From Candidatus Cloacimonadota bacterium (GTDB lineage Bacteria > Cloacimonadota > Cloacimonadia > Cloacimonadales > TCS61): DNA of 5,559 bases. The stretch is from positions 1-5,559 of the forward strand of contig JAGLWO010000631.1 in assembly GCA_023133395.1 (NCBI GenBank). The letters run 5' to 3'. This document shows, in pieces, positions 1-5,559 of this stretch; the stretch's first letter is position 1; each line of letters begins with the position of its first letter. The notes under the pieces were generated by a model. That model was not told the DNA's origin, did no database searches, and saw only the letters and a list, made by a program, of their open reading frames with translations. The position numbers and the translations under genes are program-made.

Positions 1-554
1 ATCAAAATGATTGGATTCAGATAACAGAAAAGATAACTGATAAAGCCCAAAAATTAGAAAAAGCAGGAGCAGATTTCATTCTCATCTGTGCCAATACTAT
101 GCACAAGATTTTCGATGATGTAGAAAAAGCTATTACTATTCCAATTATCCATATTGCTGATGTTACTGCGAGGAAAATCCTGAAAAAAGGCTTTAAGACT
201 GTAGGATTGCTTGGAACTAAACTCACTATGGAGGAAGAGTTCTTTAAAAAAAGGCTAAAAGAGAAATTTGATATCAATGTACTTATTCCTCCAGAAGACG
301 AAAGAGACCTAGTTCATAAAATTATTTATAAAGAATTGGTTGTTGGTAAAATCAAGAAATACTCTAAACATATGTATTACAGTATCATGTATGAACTAAT
401 TGAACGAGGAGCTGAAGGAATTATACTCGGTTGCACAGAAATCCCACTTCTTATTAAGCAGAAGGATATTAGAATCCCTGTTTTTAATACTACCAGAATC
501 CATGCTGAAGCTGCTGTTAATTTTGCTCTAGAAAATGAAAAACAACTCAAATAA
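1..554 (+). CDS. Aspartate/glutamate racemase family protein (5' end outside window)
   Basis: Seen: an open frame enters from the left edge (first full codon at position 3) and ends with TAA at 552-554, giving 183 visible codons. Two cysteine motifs are present: CANTMHK with Cys at 87-89, and GCTEIP with Cys at 432-434. A terminal TTRIHAEAAV segment is typical of the aspartate racemase branch of the Asp/Glu racemase superfamily. Known for the family: the two cysteines act as the acid/base pair in cofactor-independent (PLP-free) racemisation of aspartate, glutamate or related amino acids in the cytoplasm. Members are about 230 residues long, so roughly 45-60 N-terminal residues should lie upstream. 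The first ATG inside the window (position 99) falls within the first cysteine motif and is not the real start. Substrate cannot be read from the sequence; a RacX-like broad-specificity racemase is an alternative. The 3' end overlaps the next gene by 20 bases, suggesting co-transcription. Confidence 0.93.
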   Translation, partial: QNDWIQITEKITDKAQKLEKAGADFILICANTMHKIFDDVEKAITIPIIHIADVTARKILKKGFKTVGLLGTKLTMEEEFFKKRLKEKFDINVLIPPEDERDLVHKIIYKELVVGKIKKYSKHMYYSIMYELIERGAEGIILGCTEIPLLIKQKDIRIPVFNTTRIHAEAAVNFALENEKQLK

Positions 555-1206
555 AGCTTCAACTTATTGGGATAATTTCCATAAAGATATTAAAGGTTAT
601 GGAGCATTCAGACCAGATCCGGTTTTATCACGCTATTTAAAACTGATTTCCAAAGGAAAAGTCTTAGACCTCGGACTCGGTGAGGGTAGAAATGCTCTTT
701 TCTTTGCTAAAAACGGATTTGAAGTAAAAGGTATCGATATTTCCGAAACTGCAATTCAAAGCTGCATAAAGCGAGCCAAAGAAGCTAAACTTGAAATAGA
801 TGTAAAACTGCAGAATATTCGTGATCTTGACATTCCTGAAAATACATACTCCCTGATAATAGCTACTATGGTTCTACAATTTCTAAATAAAAAGGAACGA
901 GACATCATCTTTAAGAAAATTAAAAAAGGTTTGAAAGAAAACGGAATTTTCTTTATGCGTGTCTTTTCTCTGCAAGACCCCTCATACAAAATAAAGTTAG
1001 AGAGTGATAAAATCGAAATGATCGAGCATGATACATTCTTCTTGAAAAAAAGGAATATGTGCATTCATTATTTTTCAGAAAAAGAGGTAAAATTTATTTT
1101 CAAGGATTTTCAGATTATCAATTTCTCAGAAATTTACTCTCTGGATTTAGCGCACGGAGAACCACATTATCACGGAATGATAATGTGTATGGGCAAGAAA
1201 ATCTGA
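535..1206 (+). CDS. Class I SAM-dependent methyltransferase, TehB-like
   Basis: Seen: 223 codons. The SAM-binding motif I reads VLDLGLGEGRNALFFAKNGF (residues 43-62), followed by an acidic residue at the end of strand 2 (GIDIS, Asp68). This glycine-rich loop with EGRNA is characteristic of the TehB/tellurite-resistance-type and related small-molecule methyltransferases. YWDNF at residues 11-15 and a C-terminal HGEPHYHG segment also fit that group. It is a cytoplasmic enzyme moving a methyl group from S-adenosylmethionine to an unknown acceptor. In-frame TAG at 529-531 and no other early ATG make 535 the only reasonable start. No Shine-Dalgarno sequence is visible, so translation probably depends on coupling to the overlapping racemase gene. 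The motif has Leu48 where many relatives have Cys (DLGCGEG), a minor variation. It is not a DNA methyltransferase: no NPPY/DPPY-type motif or target-recognition region is present. Family call is firm; substrate unknown. Confidence 0.88.
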   Translation: MKNNSNKASTYWDNFHKDIKGYGAFRPDPVLSRYLKLISKGKVLDLGLGEGRNALFFAKNGFEVKGIDISETAIQSCIKRAKEAKLEIDVKLQNIRDLDIPENTYSLIIATMVLQFLNKKERDIIFKKIKKGLKENGIFFMRVFSLQDPSYKIKLESDKIEMIEHDTFFLKKRNMCIHYFSEKEVKFIFKDFQIINFSEIYSLDLAHGEPHYHGMIMCMGKKI

Positions 1207-1244
1207 TTACTAACTGTTGTAATATATCAGGTTAAGAAATATAT

Positions 1245-1847
1245 ATGATCACTAATTTCCTTTTACCGGGTCTCTTAATAGGATTAACAGCAGGTTTATC
1301 TCCGGGACCACTTTTGACACTTGTTATTTCCGAAACACTCATACATGGCAGGAAAAACGGAGTCAAAGTTGCATTAGCTCCGCTTTTCACAGACACTCCA
1401 ATTATAATCATTACAGTTTTTATCTTCATTCAGTTGAAAGATATGAACACAGTTTTAGGATTTATTTCAATTGCAGGAGGACTTTTCCTCGCTTACCTGG
1501 GATATGAGAACCTGAAAGTGAAGGAAAGCCAGTTTCAGATGAAACCTGTAAAAGATCAATCCCTAAAAAAAGCTATTATCACTAATGCACTCAGTCCACA
1601 TCCATACATTTTCTGGTTATCTGTGGGTGGTTCTTTTCTGGTGAAAGGAAATGTTTCTGAATGTTGTTTGTTCCTCTTGGGATTCTACTTGCTTCTTATT
1701 GGTTCTAAGATCGCTGTTGCATTTCTCACAGACAAAGGAAAGAGTTTACTAAAAAGCAGGTATTTCATTTATCTGATTAGAGCATTGGGATTTGTTCTGT
1801 TAGTTTTTTCAATGATTTTAATAAAAAGTGGGATAGATTATCTGTGA
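1245..1847 (+). CDS. LysE/RhtB-family amino-acid export protein
   Basis: Seen: 200 codons, a usual length for the family, and strongly hydrophobic. About six membrane segments can be drawn, at roughly residues 5-28, 40-63, 69-90, 117-136, 139-160 and 173-195. The family signature GLSPGP is at residues 17-22 in the first segment. A second conserved region, TNALSPHPYIFWL (113-125), lies at the start of segment four. Known for the family: inner-membrane exporters of amino acids and derivatives such as lysine, threonine, homoserine or cysteine pathway products, probably by proton exchange. Substrate cannot be assigned. In-frame TAA at 1233-1235 fixes the ATG at 1245 as the first possible start. 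The nearest purine-rich element, AGG at 1229-1231, is rather far away, so the ribosome site is weak. It lies 38 bases after the methyltransferase and on the same strand, so the three genes may form one unit. An exporter beside an amino-acid racemase is a plausible functional pairing, but this is inference. Confidence 0.92.
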   Translation: MITNFLLPGLLIGLTAGLSPGPLLTLVISETLIHGRKNGVKVALAPLFTDTPIIIITVFIFIQLKDMNTVLGFISIAGGLFLAYLGYENLKVKESQFQMKPVKDQSLKKAIITNALSPHPYIFWLSVGGSFLVKGNVSECCLFLLGFYLLLIGSKIAVAFLTDKGKSLLKSRYFIYLIRALGFVLLVFSMILIKSGIDYL

Positions 1848-1859
1848 GTGAATTTGCAA

Positions 1860-1894
1860 AACCTTGCGAATGGTCTATGACCTTCGCAATGGTT
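1860..1894. repeat. Imperfect palindrome between exporter and NACHT gene
   Basis: Seen: left arm AACC-TTGCGAA-(T)-GGTC (1860-1875), loop TAT (1876-1878), right arm GACC-TTCGCAA-(T)-GGTT (1879-1894). If T1871 and T1890 are left out, the arms are perfect reverse complements over 15 bp. The same element can be read as two direct 14-base units, ACCTT-N3-AATGGT at 1861-1874 and 1880-1893. These differ only in the centre (GCG versus CGC), and each is itself close to palindromic. The stem is followed by AAAATAAAGG and not by a T tract, so it is not a standard rho-independent terminator for the upstream gene. Read on the minus strand only a short TTTT follows. It could be a dispersed palindromic repeat, an operator pair upstream of the NACHT gene, or an RNA hairpin that ends or protects the lysE-family transcript. 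The structure is certain; its role is not. Confidence 0.75.
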
Positions 1895-1900
1895 AAAATA

Positions 1901-1906
1901 AAGGAT
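1901..1906 (+). promoter_or_regulatory. Shine-Dalgarno sequence deciding the NACHT gene start
   Basis: AAGGAT lies immediately before and into the first in-frame ATG (1905), which is too close for ribosome use. It sits 6 bases (counted from AGG at 1902-1904) before the ATG at 1911, a normal spacing. The start at 1911 is therefore preferred. In-frame TAA at 1899-1901 excludes anything further upstream, and the ATG at 1929 has a weaker leader. Confidence 0.6.
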
Positions 1907-1910
1907 GATA

Positions 1911-4900
1911 ATGAATGAAAGAAAAATTATGCTAAATGAAGAAGAAGTAAAAAATAAAATTATTATTCCATGGCTAAAGGATCTTGGATTTGATGAACAT
2001 AATTTAAATTTTGAAACAACGCTTGAATTTCATGCCGGAAGAGGAATATTTAAAAAATTAGGAAAAAAGAATATACCTGTAAAAAAAGAAATAATAAAGC
2101 CTAGATTAGACATTTTAGTAAAAGATAAAAAAGAAAATGGAAAAAATCTATTTGTTATTGAAGTTAAAGCAGAAAATAGAAAAATAAATAATAAAGATAT
2201 AAATCAAGCTTTTTCGTATGCAAGATTGATACACCCAATGGCTCCTTTATTTATGGTTTCTAATGGAACCAAGAAAGGGACAAAATTATTTAAAACTTCT
2301 ACAAAAGAAGAAATAACTTCATTTAGTAAAAATTTCGCAAATCAAGACGATAATTTTAAAATTGAACCTAATATCGAAAACTATCATGAAGCATTAAGAT
2401 ATTTTATTGGATATTCTGAAAATAATTTATCACAATTTTGCAAAAATGAATATGATTTAAATGTCAAAAATCTGAAAGCAATTAAAAAGGAAGATAACAA
2501 ATCTTATTTAGCTGAAGTTTATGAACCCAGCCAGAAGCTTGCAAGTATATTTGATAACTTTTTAAAAAGCGAAAAAAAAACCTTCGCATTAGTTGGAAAT
2601 TCGGGAATGGGAAAAACATGTTGGATTTGTAATACCACAGAAAATTATATCTCAAAGAAATATCCTGTCTTGTTTTATCAATTTAAGGATATTGAAAATG
2701 GAATTTTTGAAACAATTGTAAATGACCTAAACTGGTCGGATGATATTTCACCAATATTATCACCACAAGAAGGGATGAAAAGGTTTTTCAAAATTTTCAA
2801 AGATAAAGAAGTTCTGTTTTTTCTTGATGGTCTGGATGAAAAAAATTCTGCAGAAGGTAATAGGATACTGGAAAAATTCTTTAAATATTCACACAATAAA
2901 AATATAAAATTAATTGTTACTTGCAAAGGATTTTACTGGGATAAATTCTTATTAGATGGAAAAAACCCAACCAGGCTTTCAGATGAATTATTTACCATTA
3001 AAGGTGAAGAAGATAAAAAGGGATTTCTATTAAACGAATTAGAAAAAGAACAATTTCAAAAGTTATTGGATAAATATAGAAAGGTTTATAAATACAATGG
3101 TTTAATTGAACCAAAACTATTGCAAGAATTCCAGAGAAATCCTTATCTCTTAAGGATCACCTTTGAATATGCATCTCAAAAAAATATGAAGTCATTAAAT
3201 TTTACAGTAAAAAGATTGTTTCTTTTATATTATGAAAAACTTCTAAAACCACTTGGAAATGATGACTATAAAAAAAATATTTTAAATCAGATTGCTAAAA
3301 TTTTTTATGATGAAAACCAAGATTCTATCAATGTTGATAAAATATTACAAAAAATAAAACAAGAAATACCTGATGAACTTTTCAGATGGAACATTCTAAC
3401 AAGAAGAACAAATAATGAATCTGAAACTTTTATAGAATTCTATTTCAGTAAATTAAGAGATTTTATAATTGCATTTAAAGTATTAAAATTTGATTTACAA
3501 AATAATGAATACTTCGATAATTTGAAAATCAGGAACAAAATAAATGTACAACTTGAAGTTATAAATTCATATTATTTAATTGCTGAAAAAAAATATAAAC
3601 GAATGCTTGATCAAAAAGCATATAATAAAGCATCTAATTTCTTAAACTATCGTGAAAAAATCATTGATGAACATTTTTCTACTTTCAAGAAAGCATCTAA
3701 TCCTTTCACAAACAAGAAAGTAGGAATTTATTGTGATGTGGACTTTAGTAATGATAAAATTAAATCATATGCTTTTAGAGAAATTGATGAGGAAGAGGAT
3801 AAGGTGTTATTAAATCCATCTCCCAGCCACAAAGACTTTAGTTTTCTTGCTAAGAATTATAATTTTTCATCAATGCACTATATATGTGATTTAGAAAAGA
3901 AAACAATTTGGAAAGATATTGAAGAAGAACTTTTCGATATTATAGAACAACTTCAAGCACAACATTTTGATAGAAGGTTCGATCTTTCTATGAATAAATA
4001 TGCATTACAAGAAAGGATTCTTTCATTAATTACCAAAAGTTATAAAGACTATTTTAAAATAAATGATATTAGACCTTGTTCCGAATATTTACCTATAAGA
4101 TTTAAAGATATAAAAAAAGCTGTTTATGAGAAAATTATAGCTGAAAAGTTAATGAATGAATATTTAAAAATCAACAAAGATAATCATCCATTGGGATTAA
4201 GTTTTTGGGATTTTAGAAAAGCTATAAAAGAAGGAACAATTTATCAAATCTTTAATGATATAGGTATTGATCTTAAATCAGAAATACAGAAAATAAGTAA
4301 AGACCATAATTTACTCAAAGAATATTTAAAGAATATTAACGATGAAGATTCAACGATTCTCGAAGATATAAGTCATTTAGAGAATATGGGAATTAGCAAA
4401 ATTGATAAGCCAGTTTTTCCAGATTGGAATATGAAAAATTATCGAAGAAAATTCTCATTTAATTTTTGGAATAAATCTGAATTAAAACATAACATTGAAA
4501 TTCTTTATAAAATATTTCTTGATGAATACAAAATTTTTATTAAACATAATTTCCCATCTATTTGTAAAGACTTTATATTTTATTCATCACTTCCTTTAAA
4601 AGTGCAAATCATCATTGATTTTGATAAACTTGATAATAGTAATGCAACAGTAATAACATTTAAAATCACTGAAAATGATAATTTTGTTGAAGTAATAAAT
4701 ACAAAATTAAAGCCAAGAGAAGATAACAATTCTCCTTATTCTTACGAAAAAGTAAAAGAAAATATAAATTTTAAAAACTATAATATTTATGGTGCTTTAA
4801 TTGGGTTTTTAAATTCTTATGAAAATAATAATTTATCATCAAACATTCCTTGGTATATGGACATATTGCAACGGTTTTTATATGGTCATTTAGAAGAAGA

Positions 4901-5459
4901 TTTAAAGAAATATTTTCATAAAATTGAGATGGATAGAATTAAATCTTTTAGATTTAATGATGAAGTCTTAAATGAATTAGATATAAAAATATTTAATAAT
5001 ATTTGTAAAATAGCTATAAAAAAGGATAAACTATTTATTGGATTTAAGGAAATAACAGAATATTTTAAGAATTTGAAAATTTCTAAAGAAGAGATATCAA
5101 AATCAATGAATAGATTAGAAGAAAATATTTTTTTAACAGAAGTTACTAAAAACATTTTAGGCGACATTGTTAGGCTTCACATAAATCCTTATGCACTAGA
5201 CTTTTATGCAAAATTATATTTTAAAGATTACAATAAATTACAAAAAGATATAATAAAATATCTTTTAGATAATTATAAGAAAAATAAAAGACTTACCAGT
5301 GATGATATAATAAAAGAATTATCAACCCAACTAGTTATAGTAAATCTCATTCTTGGAAAGCTCGAAGATAAAAATTTAATTAAAAAACATACATCTATTC
5401 TTAATAGATATACATCAATTTATTTTGTATCAGATGAGTTAAAGAAAGAAAGAAATTAG
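1911..5459 (+). CDS. HsdR_N-type nuclease–NACHT (STAND) NTPase, probable antiphage defence protein
   Basis: Start chosen at 1911 from ribosome-site spacing (1905 is possible), giving 1,182 residues. Domains, numbered from 1911: (1) residues ~8-135, a PD-(D/E)xK nuclease like the N-terminus of type I restriction HsdR subunits. It shows PRLDIL (Asp67), FVIEVKAEN (Glu84, Lys86), QAFSY (Gln99, Tyr103) and VSNG (116-119), so all catalytic residues are intact. (2) residues ~205-525, a NACHT-type STAND NTPase. Walker A is GNSGMGKT (229-236), Walker B is LFFLDGLDE (302-310), a sensor-1-like VTCKG is at 336-340, RNPYLL is at 409-414, and FIEFYFSKLRDFIIAF (507-522) matches the usual end of the NACHT winged-helix region. 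(3) residues ~525-1182, no recognised repeats (no clear LRR, TPR or WD40), ending in two winged-helix-like units (~1040-1105 and ~1110-1175). Known: STAND proteins with nuclease effectors oligomerise on sensing an invader and degrade DNA. Inference: a single-gene cytoplasmic antiphage system. No helicase motor follows the nuclease, so it is not HsdR. The gene is far more AT-rich than its neighbours, which suggests acquisition. Confidence 0.85.
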   Translation: MNERKIMLNEEEVKNKIIIPWLKDLGFDEHNLNFETTLEFHAGRGIFKKLGKKNIPVKKEIIKPRLDILVKDKKENGKNLFVIEVKAENRKINNKDINQAFSYARLIHPMAPLFMVSNGTKKGTKLFKTSTKEEITSFSKNFANQDDNFKIEPNIENYHEALRYFIGYSENNLSQFCKNEYDLNVKNLKAIKKEDNKSYLAEVYEPSQKLASIFDNFLKSEKKTFALVGNSGMGKTCWICNTTENYISKKYPVLFYQFKDIENGIFETIVNDLNWSDDISPILSPQEGMKRFFKIFKDKEVLFFLDGLDEKNSAEGNRILEKFFKYSHNKNIKLIVTCKGFYWDKFLLDGKNPTRLSDELFTIKGEEDKKGFLLNELEKEQFQKLLDKYRKVYKYNGLIEPKLLQEFQRNPYLLRITFEYASQKNMKSLNFTVKRLFLLYYEKLLKPLGNDDYKKNILNQIAKIFYDENQDSINVDKILQKIKQEIPDELFRWNILTRRTNNESETFIEFYFSKLRDFIIAFKVLKFDLQNNEYFDNLKIRNKINVQLEVINSYYLIAEKKYKRMLDQKAYNKASNFLNYREKIIDEHFSTFKKASNPFTNKKVGIYCDVDFSNDKIKSYAFREIDEEEDKVLLNPSPSHKDFSFLAKNYNFSSMHYICDLEKKTIWKDIEEELFDIIEQLQAQHFDRRFDLSMNKYALQERILSLITKSYKDYFKINDIRPCSEYLPIRFKDIKKAVYEKIIAEKLMNEYLKINKDNHPLGLSFWDFRKAIKEGTIYQIFNDIGIDLKSEIQKISKDHNLLKEYLKNINDEDSTILEDISHLENMGISKIDKPVFPDWNMKNYRRKFSFNFWNKSELKHNIEILYKIFLDEYKIFIKHNFPSICKDFIFYSSLPLKVQIIIDFDKLDNSNATVITFKITENDNFVEVINTKLKPREDNNSPYSYEKVKENINFKNYNIYGALIGFLNSYENNNLSSNIPWYMDILQRFLYGHLEEDLKKYFHKIEMDRIKSFRFNDEVLNELDIKIFNNICKIAIKKDKLFIGFKEITEYFKNLKISKEEISKSMNRLEENIFLTEVTKNILGDIVRLHINPYALDFYAKLYFKDYNKLQKDIIKYLLDNYKKNKRLTSDDIIKELSTQLVIVNLILGKLEDKNLIKKHTSILNRYTSIYFVSDELKKERN

Positions 5460-5486
5460 AATAAATAATACTATTGGAAAATTATT

Positions 5487-5559
5487 ATGAATATAAAAAC
5501 AATTTCCACTATCTTATTTTGTCTGTTTTTATTTTCAAATTTATTATTATCTGAACCGG
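5487..5559 (+). CDS. Start of a secreted or envelope protein (3' end outside window)
   Basis: Seen: ATG at 5487 opens 24 full codons that run to the window edge. GGAA at 5476-5479 is well placed, 7 bases before the ATG, and in-frame TAA at 5466-5468 closes the frame upstream. The peptide starts MNIKTIST, with one lysine, and continues as an unbroken hydrophobic stretch (residues ~6-21), then SEP. This is a classical Sec signal peptide, with possible signal peptidase I cleavage after Ser22. The only cysteine (Cys12) is inside the hydrophobic core, so it is not a lipoprotein lipobox. The mature protein is not in the window and its function cannot be stated. It begins 27 bases after the NACHT gene with no convincing terminator between, so read-through from that gene is possible. 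Confidence 0.7.
   Translation, partial: MNIKTISTILFCLFLFSNLLLSEP

Noticed and set aside
756..1064. Minus-strand open frames inside the + strand genes (also 17-277, 377-562, 1232-1429, 2678-2926, 4916-5167)
   Set aside because: They lie opposite well-supported genes, give low-complexity hydrophobic or serine-rich peptides and match no family I recognise; they are antisense shadows.
535..1206. Methyltransferase as the modification partner of the nuclease gene (a restriction-modification pair)
   Set aside because: It has a TehB-like small-molecule SAM motif and no DNA-methyltransferase catalytic motif or target-recognition domain. It overlaps the racemase gene and is separated from the nuclease gene by the exporter.
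1206..1223. Small dyad ATTAC-T-AAC-T-GTT-GTAAT before the exporter gene as an operator or hairpin
   Set aside because: It is short, needs a bulge, leaves a one-base centre and is AT-rich, so it can easily arise by chance.
1894..1899. TAAAAT as a -10 promoter box for the NACHT gene
   Set aside because: No matching -35 element at a suitable distance; such hexamers are frequent in AT-rich DNA.
1858..1904. Integron attC site at the palindrome
   Set aside because: The flanks do not fit the RYYYAAC/GTTRRRY core sites (GTTAAAA and GCAAAAC are found), and no integrase or cassette structure is visible.
1860..1904. Canonical rho-independent terminator for the exporter gene
   Set aside because: The stem is followed by an A-rich stretch, not by a run of T on the + strand; the minus-strand reading has only four T.
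1911..5459. Type I restriction subunit HsdR
   Set aside because: Only the N-terminal nuclease matches. The following ATPase is NACHT-type (DGLDE Walker B) and not a superfamily 2 helicase with a DEAD/DEAH-type box, and no HsdM or HsdS gene is present.
5464..5486. AATAAT…ATTATT inverted repeat after the NACHT gene as a terminator
   Set aside because: It is only six A/T pairs with no GC stem and no T tract, and it overlaps the ribosome site of the next gene.

Overview
The window is bacterial, AT-rich and densely coded. All five genes lie on the + strand with short gaps, and two are cut by the window edges. The three left-hand genes have a moderate GC content (25-43% in hand-counted 60-base lines). 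The large fourth gene is much more AT-rich (about 17-20% in the lines counted). Shine-Dalgarno sequences are weak or absent at several starts. None of this fixes the taxon. A Gram-negative, AT-rich anaerobe of the Bacteroidota/Cloacimonadota kind is possible, but that is only a guess.

Layout, left to right. Positions 1-554 hold the C-terminal three quarters of an aspartate/glutamate racemase-family protein with both catalytic cysteines. Its 3' end overlaps by 20 bases a TehB-like class I SAM-dependent methyltransferase (535-1206). After 38 bases comes a complete LysE/RhtB-family amino-acid exporter (1245-1847). These three look like a housekeeping or amino-acid/small-molecule handling group and may be co-transcribed.

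The 63-base gap that follows (1848-1910) holds a striking imperfect palindrome (1860-1894). Next is the main item of interest, a single gene for a protein of about 1,182 residues (1911-5459). It has an intact PD-(D/E)xK nuclease domain of the HsdR N-terminal type, then a NACHT-type STAND NTPase with clear Walker A and Walker B motifs, then about 650 residues that match no family I recognise and end in what look like two winged-helix units. No restriction-modification partner lies beside it. The architecture is that of a stand-alone STAND/NACHT defence protein: the C-terminal part would sense an invader, the NTPase would oligomerise, and the nuclease would attack DNA. This function is inferred from domain order; the sequence alone does not show activity.

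The last 73 bases start another gene (from 5487) that encodes a typical signal peptide and runs off the window. The defence-like gene therefore sits between ordinary chromosomal genes, consistent with insertion of a single accessory gene.
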